21,604 nt of DNA from CAURMH01 sp963525745 (GCA_963525745.1 CAURMH010000026.1:1-21604); one strand, 5' to 3'; shown: positions 7,048 through 15,023, numbered from the stretch's first letter. Notes: generated by a model from the letters alone, not told the origin. Numbers and translations are program-made.

Positions 7048-7110
7048 CTTACACCTCCTCAGTTTGGGAATTTCCCTATCTATCAATATCGATTTTTTAT
7101 CGACGTTTAC

Positions 7111-9735
7111 TTACAGGTTATCTTTTAACCAGTTACGTGCAACCTCTAATGCTTTGGTAACCTGCTCCGGTTGGGAACCGCCAGCCATAGCCATATCCGG
7201 CCGACCGCCTCCTTTTCCTCCGACTTGCTGCGCCATTAAATTAACCAATTCGCCCGCGTTGACTTTTCCGGTTAAGTCAGCGCTTACGCCAACTATCAGA
7301 TTAACTTTGCCCTCTATAACTGAGACAAAGGCAATGACGCATGAGCCTAACTGATTTTTTAAATCATCTACCATTACACGCAACGATTTTGACTCAATAC
7401 CATCCAATTGTTGCAGAATAACCGAAACATTACGAATTTTAACCGCACTTTTTGCCAGATCGGCACCGGCTTGCGCCGCTGCTTTTTCTTTAAGGGTTTC
7501 TAATTCTTTTTCAGCTTTTTTCGCTCTATCCTGTAATTGCTGAATCTTCTCGGTTAAGGAATTTGTATCGGATTTTACTAAATCCGCACTTTGACTCAAA
7601 ACACGCTGTTGATCATGTAACCAATCTATTGCATTTTCACCAGTTACCGCCTCGATACGGCGAACGCCCGCTGCAATTGCACTTTCGCTAATAATCTTGA
7701 ATAGACCGATATCGCCGGTGCGTTTCACATGGATACCGCCGCATAGTTCAACGGAAAATTCGCCCATTGCAACAACGCGCACCATATCGCTGTATTTTTC
7801 ACCGAACAACGCCATGGCTCCACTTGCTTTTGCCTGTTCAAGCGGCATGAGCACGGTTTTTACTTCATGATTTGCACGAATCTGTGCATTAACGATCCGC
7901 TCGATATCCATTAACTGTGTTCTTGATATCGCTTCCGGTTGAACGAAATCAAAACGTAATGTCGCCTCGGAAACTAAAGAACCGCGTTGTGCCACATGCT
8001 CTCCTAAAACCTGACGCAAAGCGGCGTGTAATAAATGGGTTGCAGAATGGTTTAGTGAGATTTGCCGGCGGCGCGTCACATCAACTTCGGCTTCTAATAT
8101 TTGTCCCACGGATAAACTGCCTTCGGCTAATTGACCAATGTGACCGAATACTTGGCCGTATTTTTGTGTATCTTCGACCTTGAAAAGAACACCTTGTGCC
8201 GCCAATACGCCCCGGTCTCCAATTTGACCGCCGGATTCCGCATAAAACGGCGTATTTTCTAGAATAATAACTGCATTTTGACCGGCAGAAATGTGATCGA
8301 CAGATTTTCCATCGCAGAAAAGTGCGGTCACTTTGGACTGAGATTGACTTCCGTTATATCCTTCAAATTCTGTCGTGCCGTCAACACGAATAATCGTATT
8401 ATAATCTACGCCGAAGTTACTGGCCGATTGCGCACGCAAACGTTGCGCTTCCATTTCACGATTAAAGCCTTCTTCGTCAATGCGAATATCCCGTTCACGA
8501 CAAACATCGGCCGTCAAATCCAATGGAAATCCGTACGTATCGTATAATTTGAACGCCACTTCACCGGAAAGAACACCGTTTTTCACTTGCGCCAATGTCT
8601 CATCTAACAGGATTAAGCCGCGCTCTAATGTACGTGCGAACTGTTCTTCTTCTAGGCGTAATAATTTTTCAATATTGGCTTCTTTTTCTTTAATGATTTT
8701 ACCGGCGCTCGCCATAACTTCAATCACAGTCGGCACTAATTTATAGAAAAAGGTTTCTTTGGCGCCAAGCAAATGCCCATGACGAACGGCGCGGCGAATA
8801 ATTCGGCGTAACACATAGCCTCTGCCCTCATTAGACGGAATAACGCCGTCGGCGATTAAATAAGCGCAGGAGCGAATATGATCGGCGATAACGCGCAATG
8901 ATTTATTATTCGGATCCGTTACATTAAGAATTGCTGCCGTTGCTGCAATGAGTCTTTGAAAAATATCAATTTCATAATTAGAATTGACATGTTGTAACAC
9001 CGCGGTCATACGCTCCAGTCCCATTCCGGTATCGACGGACGGCTTAGGCAACTTATCCATTGTGCCGTCAGCGTGGCGATTGAATTGCATAAAGACGATG
9101 TTCCAGATTTCAATATAGCGATCGCCGTCTTCTTCTGCCGAGCCCGGCAAACCACCCCAAATATGTTCGCCATGATCATAAAAGATTTCGGTGCAGGGAC
9201 CGCATGGACCGGTATCGCCCATCGCCCAGAAATTATCGGAGGCATAAGGCGCACCTTTATTGTCTCCAATACGGATAATATGTTCCGCCGGAACGCCGAC
9301 TTCGTTGTGCCAAATATCGTAGGCTTCGTCATCGGTAGCATAAACGGTGACATAAAGGCGTTCTTTTGGTAGCCCAAGCCAATTCGGTGAAGTAAGAAAC
9401 TCCCAAGCAAAGCGAATAGCATCCTGTTTAAAATAATCGCCGAAGCTAAAATTACCCATCATTTCAAAAAATGTGTGGTGACGTGCCGTGTATCCTACAT
9501 TTTCCAAGTCATTATGCTTACCGCCCGCTCGTACGCAACGTTGGGCTGTTGTTGCGCGACTGTAAGGACGTTTATCAACGCCTAAAAAAACATCTTTAAA
9601 CTGGTTCATGCCTGCATTGGTGAAAAGCAATGTCGGATCGTTTTCAGGCACTAAGGAGCTGCTTTCTACAATTTGATGTCCTTTGCTGTGGAAGAAATCA
9701 AGAAAAGATTGTCTAATTTCTGCTGTTGTTTTCAT
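7111..9735 (-). CDS. alaS: Alanyl-tRNA synthetase
   Basis: Charges tRNA-Ala and edits mischarged Ser/Gly. At 874 residues it has the usual bacterial length. The class II catalytic domain is N-terminal (motif 2 region 56-95 with RATTAQRCVRAGGKHNDLEN and TARHHTFFEMMGNFSFGDY; motif 3 near GMGLERM, 237-243). The editing domain carries the zinc ligands H563 and H567 (HSATH) and C665 and H669 (CGGIH). A coiled coil lies at about 725-760. The C-Ala domain carries the Gly-rich GGKGGGRPDMAMAGG (839-853). Two USS copies lie inside (S-A-V and T-A-L). It is followed by csrA, a common gammaproteobacterial arrangement. Confidence 0.98.
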   Translation of the reverse strand: MKTTAEIRQSFLDFFHSKGHQIVESSSLVPENDPTLLFTNAGMNQFKDVFLGVDKRPYSRATTAQRCVRAGGKHNDLENVGYTARHHTFFEMMGNFSFGDYFKQDAIRFAWEFLTSPNWLGLPKERLYVTVYATDDEAYDIWHNEVGVPAEHIIRIGDNKGAPYASDNFWAMGDTGPCGPCTEIFYDHGEHIWGGLPGSAEEDGDRYIEIWNIVFMQFNRHADGTMDKLPKPSVDTGMGLERMTAVLQHVNSNYEIDIFQRLIAATAAILNVTDPNNKSLRVIADHIRSCAYLIADGVIPSNEGRGYVLRRIIRRAVRHGHLLGAKETFFYKLVPTVIEVMASAGKIIKEKEANIEKLLRLEEEQFARTLERGLILLDETLAQVKNGVLSGEVAFKLYDTYGFPLDLTADVCRERDIRIDEEGFNREMEAQRLRAQSASNFGVDYNTIIRVDGTTEFEGYNGSQSQSKVTALFCDGKSVDHISAGQNAVIILENTPFYAESGGQIGDRGVLAAQGVLFKVEDTQKYGQVFGHIGQLAEGSLSVGQILEAEVDVTRRRQISLNHSATHLLHAALRQVLGEHVAQRGSLVSEATLRFDFVQPEAISRTQLMDIERIVNAQIRANHEVKTVLMPLEQAKASGAMALFGEKYSDMVRVVAMGEFSVELCGGIHVKRTGDIGLFKIISESAIAAGVRRIEAVTGENAIDWLHDQQRVLSQSADLVKSDTNSLTEKIQQLQDRAKKAEKELETLKEKAAAQAGADLAKSAVKIRNVSVILQQLDGIESKSLRVMVDDLKNQLGSCVIAFVSVIEGKVNLIVGVSADLTGKVNAGELVNLMAQQVGGKGGGRPDMAMAGGSQPEQVTKALEVARNWLKDNL
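7442..7450 (-). repeat. Uptake signal sequence, in alaS (coiled-coil region)
   Basis: ACCGCACTT on the plus strand. The coding strand encodes S-A-V in AKSAVKI. Confidence 0.9.
8320..8328 (+). repeat. Uptake signal sequence, in alaS (before editing domain)
   Basis: Exact AAGTGCGGT. The coding strand encodes T-A-L in KVTALFCDG. Confidence 0.9.
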
Positions 9736-9762
9736 TGATAAAACCTTGTTATGTATGAAATG

Positions 9763-9768
9763 ATTATA
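9763..9768 (-). promoter_or_regulatory. Candidate -10 element of the alaS promoter
   Basis: A perfect TATAAT on the minus strand, 27 bases before the alaS ATG. No good -35 is visible 16-18 bases upstream, so an extended or activated promoter is possible. Only the hexamer is directly seen. Confidence 0.5.
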
Positions 9769-9839
9769 AACTTTCTCTCATTATTTTGGCATATTTCAGA
9801 CGCTAGAAAAAGGCTTTTTGTGAAAACGTCAAAAATAAA

Positions 9840-9848
9840 ACCGCACTT
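9840..9848 (-). repeat. Uptake signal sequence, left arm of uspA terminator
   Basis: Exact ACCGCACTT on the plus strand. Confidence 0.92.
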
Positions 9849-9863
9849 TAAATCAATGTGTTA

Positions 9864-9872
9864 AAGTGCGGT
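9864..9872 (+). repeat. Uptake signal sequence, right arm of uspA terminator
   Basis: Exact AAGTGCGGT, 15 bases from its inverted partner. Confidence 0.92.
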
Positions 9873-9904
9873 CTAAATTAAAGAACTTTTGTCAAACGAC
9901 AAAA

Positions 9905-10330
9905 TTATTCGTCACGAAGGGGCACCACGAGCATATCAATTTGAATGGTGTTCATCACTTGACGGGTAGAGGACATTAATTTACTCCAGAAATCTTGATG
10001 GTGGCCGGTGACAAGTAAATCGACGTCATATTTCTGAATAGCGTCGGTGAGAACTTGTCCTAAATCGCCGCTGCCGCTTAATTTTTCAGTAATCGGATAG
10101 CCTGCGCCCTCTGCGAGAGAAATGAGCGCATTTTGCGTCTCAGAGGAAATACGATCCTGCATTGAGGACATATTCACATCAATTAACCCTGTATACAGAT
10201 CCGAAAAATTCACATCGACATGAATAATGGATAGTTTTGCTTCATTACGCTTTGCAATACCTACTGCTTTTTTAAGCAAAAAATCGCTTTCATCGGAAAG
10301 ATCTACGGCAACAAGAACGTGTTTATACAT
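9905..10330 (-). CDS. uspA: Universal stress protein A
   Basis: A small cytoplasmic stress-response protein of the Usp/PP2-loop fold, 141 residues. It has the N-terminal strand MYKHVLVAVDLSDESDFLLKKA and a C-terminal DLLVTGHHQDFWSKLMSSTRQ. The G-x2-G-x9-G(S/T) ATP-binding motif of ATP-type Usp proteins is absent, placing it with the non-ATP-binding UspA class of E. coli and H. influenzae. ATG at 10330 has AAGGAG 7 bases upstream. A TATGAT hexamer at 10384-10379 (minus strand) could be its -10, without a clear -35. It is a single-gene unit with its own terminator. Confidence 0.94.
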   Translation of the reverse strand: MYKHVLVAVDLSDESDFLLKKAVGIAKRNEAKLSIIHVDVNFSDLYTGLIDVNMSSMQDRISSETQNALISLAEGAGYPITEKLSGSGDLGQVLTDAIQKYDVDLLVTGHHQDFWSKLMSSTRQVMNTIQIDMLVVPLRDE

Positions 10331-10416
10331 AATCGACTCCTTATCTGATTTAGGGTTACTCTTTTTTAACTGGCTAGCATCATAGCACGCCGCCTCGACA
10401 AAAAACTTGCCCTAGA

Positions 10417-11727
10417 TCACATTTTTAGAAAATTTTCGGAATTCATCAGGTTTTCGATTTCGTCGATTTCTTTTGGTGCCGCCGCAGTGAGAATTTTATT
10501 GCCATATTCGGTTATCAAGAGATTATCTTCAATGCGAACGCCAATCCCACGATAGGCTTCGGGAATATCTTCATCCGAAGGAATATAAAGCCCGGGTTCG
10601 ACAGTCAGCACCATGCCGACTTCTAACGGTCGATCGCGTTGTTGACCATAATCGCCCGCATCATGTACATCCAACCCAAGCCAATGGGCGAGGCCGTGCA
10701 TATAAAACCGACGGTAGGCTTCTCGGGCGATGAGTTCATCCGCTTTCCCTTGCAAAATGCCCAACTCAATTAAACCGTTCACCAAGAGACGAATAACTTC
10801 TTCATTGGCGTTTTTAATTGAATTGCCGACGACAAGCCGCTCAATAGCACATTTTTGTGCCTTTAGAACCAGGGCATAAATTTGTCGCTGTGCGGTAGAA
10901 AATCGCCCGTTAATCGGCACGGTGCGGGTAATATCGCCGGCATACATCGCAAATTCACAGCCGGCATCAATCAACACGAGTTCACCATCTTTTAGCACCT
11001 GATCGTTTTCAGTATAATGCAAAATACAGGCGTTTTCTCCCCCCGCTACAATCGTATTGTAAGCCGGATAGCGGGCACCAAAACGGTGAAATTCATATAA
11101 AATTTCACTTTCGATTTCATATTCGAAACGATTCGGACGAATGTGCTGCATCGCTTTAATATGTCCGAAGGCGGAGATTTGAGCCGCCTGCTGCATTAAG
11201 CGAATTTCATTTGCGGATTTAAAAAGGCGCATTTCGCTCAGAATCGGCTGCCAATCAAAAACCTCCGTAAAATTGACCGCACTTTGAGTGAATAAGGACT
11301 GTCCCCATGACTGTAATTCAGGTGCGTAATAAAGTGCGGTCAGATTTTGAGTGATTTTGGAAAAAATCGATGGAAATTCATTGATCGCGTAGGCTTCGTC
11401 GACATTAAGTTTTGCCGTCGCATTTTCAACACCGAGACGCCGTCCGTTCCATGTTTCCATCATGGGATCCCGAGGACGTAAAAAAACGACGGTTTTATTT
11501 TGTTCTGCGCTTTTAACGAGGAGCAAGGCGGCGTGCGGTTCGTTAAATCCGGTTAAATACCAAAAATGACTTTCCTGCCGAAACGGGAAGCAACAATCCT
11601 GATTGCGTCGTTGTTCGATAGCGGAGAAGATCAGAAGAGCGGAATCAAGCTGCATTTGTTCAAAGAGACGTTGGCGACGTACTTTAAATTCTGCCGGCGG
11701 TAATGCGGCAGCATAAGCTAAATCCAT
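10417..11727 (-). CDS. pepP: Xaa-Pro aminopeptidase PepP
   Basis: A dimetal (usually Mn) exopeptidase removing the N-terminal residue before proline. The 436-residue protein has the aminopeptidase P N-terminal domain (about 1-165) and the pita-bread M24 catalytic domain (about 170-425). All five ligands are present: D254 (LIDAGCE), D265 (AGDITRT), H348 (HGLAHWLGLDVHD), E377 (VEPGLYI) and E400 (RIEDN), with supporting His 237 and 355. The start overlaps an SD (AGGGGG) in the 8-base gap after ygfB, so translation coupling is likely. The ygfB-pepP pair is conserved, but ubiH/ubiI, next in E. coli, are missing downstream. Two USS copies encode T-A-L and S-A-V. Confidence 0.96.
   Translation of the reverse strand: MDLAYAAALPPAEFKVRRQRLFEQMQLDSALLIFSAIEQRRNQDCCFPFRQESHFWYLTGFNEPHAALLLVKSAEQNKTVVFLRPRDPMMETWNGRRLGVENATAKLNVDEAYAINEFPSIFSKITQNLTALYYAPELQSWGQSLFTQSAVNFTEVFDWQPILSEMRLFKSANEIRLMQQAAQISAFGHIKAMQHIRPNRFEYEIESEILYEFHRFGARYPAYNTIVAGGENACILHYTENDQVLKDGELVLIDAGCEFAMYAGDITRTVPINGRFSTAQRQIYALVLKAQKCAIERLVVGNSIKNANEEVIRLLVNGLIELGILQGKADELIAREAYRRFYMHGLAHWLGLDVHDAGDYGQQRDRPLEVGMVLTVEPGLYIPSDEDIPEAYRGIGVRIEDNLLITEYGNKILTAAAPKEIDEIENLMNSENFLKM
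11276..11284 (-). repeat. Uptake signal sequence, in pepP (second copy)
   Basis: ACCGCACTT on the plus strand. The coding strand encodes S-A-V in TQSAVNF. It is inverted relative to the copy 48 bases away. Confidence 0.9.
11332..11340 (+). repeat. Uptake signal sequence, in pepP (first copy)
   Basis: Exact AAGTGCGGT. The coding strand encodes T-A-L in NLTALYYA. Confidence 0.9.
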
Positions 11728-11735
11728 TTTTCCCC

Positions 11736-12290
11736 CTAATGTAAACGTGTACTGCCCGGTGCCTTGAATGAGGCGGAATGAAAATGGGTATAAAATAACG
11801 AGGCAATCGTTCGAATGTATTCAATAATTTCTTCTAGCGCTTGGCGCAATTCTTCTTCGTTATCCTCTTCGTCGTAACCAAGTTGACAAATATCATGTAA
11901 ATCCGCCAAGGCTTCGTGAATATCGCCTTTTTCTTTGTCCAACTGCGGTTGAACGACGCCTAATCCGAGCAAAAAATAATTGGCCCATTCCGATAAACTG
12001 TCGGCGTACTGAAAAATATTCTCTCCCTCAACAAGGCCAGGTTGAAATTCAAAGCCGTCCATATCGGCGAGTTCAGCGGAAATCTCCTGATAAATTTCGT
12101 TCACCGAAGATAAAAGTGCGGTTGGATAAGCGTGATTATCATTGGTAAATTGATAAAGTATTGATTGCCAATTTCGCTCATTCACGCCACCGCAAATCAG
12201 TCCGCTTAAAAAACCATGCAATTCGCTGGCAGAAAGACCGATTTCAGCTGTTTTGAGCTGTAAATTCAGTTCGCGATAAGGAAATGTCAT
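11736..12290 (-). CDS. ygfB: YgfB/UPF0149 family protein
   Basis: A soluble acidic all-helical protein of unknown biochemical role, 184 residues. The N-terminal SASELHGFLSGLICGGV and the later FLLGLGVVQ and DLHDICQLGYD segments are the UPF0149 signatures; the latter region is followed by an acidic run (EEDNEEEL). It precedes pepP by 8 bases, the conserved ygfB-pepP arrangement. The ATG at 12290 has GGAG just upstream. A USS inside encodes T-A-L. Family assignment is strong; function is not known from sequence. Confidence 0.9.
   Translation of the reverse strand: MTFPYRELNLQLKTAEIGLSASELHGFLSGLICGGVNERNWQSILYQFTNDNHAYPTALLSSVNEIYQEISAELADMDGFEFQPGLVEGENIFQYADSLSEWANYFLLGLGVVQPQLDKEKGDIHEALADLHDICQLGYDEEDNEEELRQALEEIIEYIRTIASLFYTHFHSASFKAPGSTRLH
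12114..12122 (+). repeat. Uptake signal sequence, in ygfB
   Basis: Exact AAGTGCGGT. The coding strand encodes T-A-L in YPTALLSS. Confidence 0.9.
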
Positions 12291-12317
12291 CTCCGCTCCT
12301 GATAAAAATAAATTAGA

Positions 12318-12358
12318 TAAAAAAACCTCCTCAACGAAGCGATACCTCCGTTGAGGAG
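12318..12358 (-). terminator. Rho-independent terminator after the small lipoprotein gene
   Basis: Perfect 10-bp stem, CTCCTCAACG (12327-12336) with CGTTGAGGAG (12349-12358), 12-base loop. On the minus strand it is followed by GGTTTTTTTATC. It starts 20 bases after the stop codon at 12379 and separates this unit from ygfB-pepP. Confidence 0.9.
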
Positions 12359-12378
12359 AAGACAGGTAACTTATGTTA

Positions 12379-12681
12379 TTACCAATAATGGCCGTAATAA
12401 CCTAATCCGATAGACGGAATAATGACGGGAGGGGAAATCGTGCGTTCGCTGACTTTAGGACGTTCATCACTCGCGTTTAATTTCATTTCCGGTTCGAGAT
12501 ATTGGGCGGCCCTCGCCTTTTGTTGAGCACTCACTGTATCTCCTGTTGCAACTCGGGTTTGATAATCTTTTAGCACTTGCATATTGTAAACGCCTTCCGT
12601 TTGGGGCACCGGTTGAGATGAACAGGCGACAAATAAAAAAGCCAATGCGCTCACATAAAGTGCGGTCAAAATTTTCTTCAT
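12379..12681 (-). CDS. Unknown small putative lipoprotein
   Basis: I do not recognise this gene. The 100-residue product has MKK followed by a hydrophobic signal stretch and a lipobox-like FVAC (Cys20), slightly atypical because F replaces L/V/I at -3. The mature part is about 80 residues and hydrophilic. It has a helix-prone middle (NMQVLKDYQTRVATGD, QQKARAAQYLEPEMKL) and ends in an aromatic YYGHYW tail. The start ATG follows GGGGAG. The gene begins 12 bases after the upstream exported-protein gene, so the two are probably co-translated, and it ends at a strong terminator. A USS lies in the signal peptide, encoding T-A-L. Envelope location is inferred from the signal only. Confidence 0.65.
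   Translation of the reverse strand: MKKILTALYVSALAFLFVACSSQPVPQTEGVYNMQVLKDYQTRVATGDTVSAQQKARAAQYLEPEMKLNASDERPKVSERTISPPVIIPSIGLGYYGHYW
12658..12666 (+). repeat. Uptake signal sequence, in lipoprotein signal peptide
   Basis: Exact AAGTGCGGT. It encodes T-A-L in KILTALYV, inside the hydrophobic signal segment. Confidence 0.9.
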
Positions 12682-12693
12682 TTTGTTTCTCCC

Positions 12694-13200
12694 CTATTTA
12701 CATACGACGGTCGAAAGAATTTGTTTTCCTTTATCAATATTGATTTGAATATTTTTTTCTCTATTTTTACTCATTAGTTTCAGTGCTTTTTTAACCTGTT
12801 CAGGATCTTTTATCACATAAACCGGCACCGATTGCACATTACTTGCGCCATTTCGATTGTTCAACGCCATGCCGACAATTGCACCGTAATATTCTTCTTC
12901 ATCTTGGGGTGTTAAATAAGTTCTAGTTGAGTTGGTAATATCAACGCCGTTTTTACTTGTATAACCATAACAAATGCCGGCAGGAGATTCAAATATCGTG
13001 CGTGAAGAGCCATTTTCGGTAATTTTGTAAACTTCAAATTCAATACTGTTGGCAAGTTCATTAACATCATTTTTATTGGTCGGATCAAGAACGCGTGTAT
13101 TATCGCCGGAAATAAACGCACCTTCATCACGCTCGCCTGCCGCTTGTGCCATAAATGAAATGCCGCTAATTATTGCCAAAAATAATCTAAGCCAAACCAT
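12694..13200 (-). CDS. Unknown exported (periplasmic) protein
   Basis: No family recognised. The 168-residue product has a clear Sec signal peptide (MVWLRLFLAIISGISFMAQA, predicted cut after residue 20). The mature protein contains only two cysteines (C77, and C167 next to the C-terminus), which could form a disulphide. It includes a central CYGYTSKNG stretch and a Lys-rich C-terminal part (VKKALKLMSKNREKN). The frame has a GTG three codons upstream (13209), but GAGGTGAT overlaps that codon and sits at proper distance from the ATG at 13200, which I choose. It follows the VOC gene by 10 bases and precedes the small lipoprotein by 12. Function unknown. Confidence 0.7.
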   Translation of the reverse strand: MVWLRLFLAIISGISFMAQAAGERDEGAFISGDNTRVLDPTNKNDVNELANSIEFEVYKITENGSSRTIFESPAGICYGYTSKNGVDITNSTRTYLTPQDEEEYYGAIVGMALNNRNGASNVQSVPVYVIKDPEQVKKALKLMSKNREKNIQINIDKGKQILSTVVCK

Positions 13201-13210
13201 TTTTATCACC

Positions 13211-13609
13211 TCATTTATCTACAATTATTTCATAAAATTCCAAAGGCAAACCATCCGGATCACGAAAAAATGTGAATTTCATGCCCGTGAGCGGATCAAT
13301 TCTGATGGGTTCGCAACTTATTTGATGTTGCAATAAAAAATGAATTTCCTGTTCAATATTTTTCACCCGAAAGGCCAAATGCCGCAAACCGGCGGCTTCC
13401 GGATTAGTCGGTCTTAACGGCGGATGAGGAAATGAAAACAGTTCGATTTGACTGCCGTCGGCAAAAACCAAGTCCAGTTTATAACTTTCTCTTTCCGGTC
13501 GATAGGTTTCTGCAAGAATTTCGGCGCCTAATATTTTCGTATAAAATGTTTTTGAACGTTGATAGTCGGACGCAATAATTGCAACGTGGTGAAATCCTAA
13601 AATTGCCAT
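13211..13609 (-). CDS. VOC (glyoxalase/bleomycin-resistance fold) protein, YaeR type
   Basis: A small metalloenzyme-fold protein of 132 residues, most like the YaeR/GloA2 group of the vicinal oxygen chelate superfamily. Two beta-alpha-beta-beta-beta modules are visible. Likely metal ligands are H7/H8 (FHHVAI), E56 (QIELFSF), H77 (LRHLAF) and E124 (LEFYEI). Conserved YaeR features are the YRPERESYKLDL and FFRDPDGLPLEFYE segments. The substrate of this group is not established. It lies 50 bases downstream of ccmI on the same strand, separated by a USS-containing hairpin without a T-tract. It is the first of three closely packed genes. Confidence 0.85.
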   Translation of the reverse strand: MAILGFHHVAIIASDYQRSKTFYTKILGAEILAETYRPERESYKLDLVFADGSQIELFSFPHPPLRPTNPEAAGLRHLAFRVKNIEQEIHFLLQHQISCEPIRIDPLTGMKFTFFRDPDGLPLEFYEIIVDK

Positions 13610-13622
13610 TAAAACCTCTTGT

Positions 13623-13643
13623 CATTCAACCGCACTTTGAATG
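13623..13643 (-). repeat. USS within a small hairpin between ccmI and the VOC gene
   Basis: The USS ACCGCACTT is at 13629-13637. Flanking CATTCAA (13623-13629) and TTGAATG (13637-13643) can pair around a 7-base loop. No T-tract follows on the minus strand, so read-through from the ccm operon is possible. Confidence 0.7.
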
Positions 13644-13659
13644 TTTCCCTACCACACGA

Positions 13660-14559
13660 TCATTGCGGCTTAGCTTTTTCCTGTTCGGCCAGGGCGTCCC
13701 GCGCTGCGCGGATACTTTTTTCAATCAACGGAATTCGGACGTCTTCTTTGGGTAATAATCTCAACATCATCGCCCAAGTGACGGCCGCCATTTTATAGTC
13801 TTCCGTTTCAAAGTAACTGAACGCTAGTAAACCAAGGGCATCAGTGTTGGTATGATCTTTACGTATCACTTCGCGCAATAACGTCGAGCCCTTGGCTTTA
13901 TCCGTTTGATCGTCGGAAAACATCAAAATGCGTGCATAAGCCAGTTTATACTCAAGGTTATCGGGCGCCAATTTATAGGCTTGTTGATAACTGTTTAAAG
14001 CCAATTGGGGGTCATCCAAATTCATTGCCATTTGCCCTAATAACCACCAACCTTTCGGATTCGCCGGATTTTTTTGTAAATCGACTCGCAACGCCGTAGA
14101 AAATTGTTGCATTTCGGCATCGCTTAGCGGCTTTACCTCTTCTTCTTTCAGGCGTTCATAAAAGTAGGGCAATTTAGCATAGGTTCTTTCTATCATCGTC
14201 TCCGCTCGCCAAGCGCCAACGGAGAAATAAGCGAGCCCCCCGATTATTGCTAAGGCGAGAAAACCGGATATAAAAAAAACTATTTTGCCGTCGCGAGATG
14301 TTTGAACCGCAGCAGGCGCCGGCTGTACGGGAATGTCTTCTAAAAGCACTTGTTGTAATTCCTGTTGAGCTTGTTTTACATCGCTCAGTAAGCCCTGCGA
14401 TTCGTCTTGTTTGATTTCTTCCAAACGAGAGAAGTAAAGTGCTTTATTCAGATTATCACGGCTAGGCGTCTGTTTTGTCGGCGTTTTAGTCAGCAAAGGA
14501 TAAAAACAAATTAACGCAACCAGCAGGGTGAGAATGATGATGCTAAGCCATAAATTCAT
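13660..14559 (-). CDS. ccmI: Cytochrome c maturation protein CcmI (TPR apocytochrome chaperone)
   Basis: Inner-membrane protein that holds apocytochrome c for haem ligation with CcmF and CcmH. The 299 residues have two membrane segments (about 3-20 and 93-113) bounding a cytoplasmic loop. A periplasmic region with TPR-type helices follows (about 150-290: NPKGWWLLGQMAMNLDDPQLALNSYQQAYKLAPDN). In E. coli this part is fused to CcmH; here it is a separate gene starting inside the ccmH stop (ATGA overlap). It is last of the ccm operon. Confidence 0.9.
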   Translation of the reverse strand: MNLWLSIIILTLLVALICFYPLLTKTPTKQTPSRDNLNKALYFSRLEEIKQDESQGLLSDVKQAQQELQQVLLEDIPVQPAPAAVQTSRDGKIVFFISGFLALAIIGGLAYFSVGAWRAETMIERTYAKLPYFYERLKEEEVKPLSDAEMQQFSTALRVDLQKNPANPKGWWLLGQMAMNLDDPQLALNSYQQAYKLAPDNLEYKLAYARILMFSDDQTDKAKGSTLLREVIRKDHTNTDALGLLAFSYFETEDYKMAAVTWAMMLRLLPKEDVRIPLIEKSIRAARDALAEQEKAKPQ

Positions 14560-15023
14560 GCTTTATCCTTTTTATTCAATAACCTATTTAAGCGAGCCTG
14601 TTCCTGTTCCGATAAAACCTGGGTAAAATCAACCGCACTTCGTTTTTTCTCGACGCGTTTAAATAAAATAAAAATACCTAAAAAAATCAATAAAATGGGA
14701 GCAATCCAAAGAATTATCGTTGAAACCATCAACGGCGGATCGTAAGTAACGAAATGGCCGTAGCGTGCAACCATATAATTGACGACATCCTGTTTTGATT
14801 GCCCTTCCTGTAATAATTCAAAGACTTTTTCACGCATATCGACGGCAATTGTCGCATTGGAATCGGCAATGTTATTGTTTTGACATTGCGGGCAGCGTAG
14901 CGCTTGAGTTAAGGCGTGATAATCCTGTTCTTGTTGCGAAGACGCAAAATTTCGGGCGTCAATTGCCGCGAGGCCGGGTAAGGTATAAAAAAGTGCGGTC
15001 AAAAATAGGAGAATTTTTTTCAT
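14556..15023 (-). CDS. ccmH: Cytochrome c maturation protein CcmH (thiol reductase)
   Basis: Periplasm-facing membrane protein that reduces or holds the CXXCH cysteines of apocytochrome c. The 155-residue protein has a signal peptide (to about A20), the LRCPQCQNNNIADS motif with catalytic C44 and C47, and one transmembrane segment (about 103-124) with a short Lys/Arg-rich cytoplasmic tail. It corresponds to the N-terminal half of the fused E. coli CcmH. It overlaps ccmG and ccmI by 4 bases each. Two USS copies lie inside, one in the signal peptide. Confidence 0.94.
   Translation of the reverse strand: MKKILLFLTALFYTLPGLAAIDARNFASSQQEQDYHALTQALRCPQCQNNNIADSNATIAVDMREKVFELLQEGQSKQDVVNYMVARYGHFVTYDPPLMVSTIILWIAPILLIFLGIFILFKRVEKKRSAVDFTQVLSEQEQARLNRLLNKKDKA
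14632..14640 (-). repeat. Uptake signal sequence, in ccmH C-terminal tail
   Basis: ACCGCACTT on the plus strand. The coding strand encodes S-A-V in KRSAVDF. Confidence 0.9.
14991..14999 (+). repeat. Uptake signal sequence, in ccmH signal peptide
   Basis: Exact AAGTGCGGT. It encodes T-A-L in LFLTALFYT. Confidence 0.9.

Larger units (their letters stand above)
9830..9872 (-). terminator. uspA terminator formed by two inverted USS copies
   Basis: ACCGCACTTTAA (9840-9851) and TTAAAGTGCGGT (9861-9872) form a perfect 12-bp stem with a 9-base loop. Read on the minus strand it is followed by TTTTATTTTTG, as expected for termination of uspA, whose stop codon is 32 bases upstream. Both arms contain an exact USS (9840-9848 and 9864-9872). 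Inverted USS pairs as terminators are a known feature of Haemophilus-type genomes. Confidence 0.9.

Noticed and set aside
7048..7086. N-terminal extension of CsrA (13 codons).
   Set aside because: It would read through a strong SD (AGGAGGT), and CsrA proteins begin at MLVLTRK.
12912..13130. Overlapping alternative frames inside the unknown exported protein gene.
   Set aside because: They lack SD sites and signal features. The frame with the Sec signal peptide, SD and tight gene spacing is the real one.
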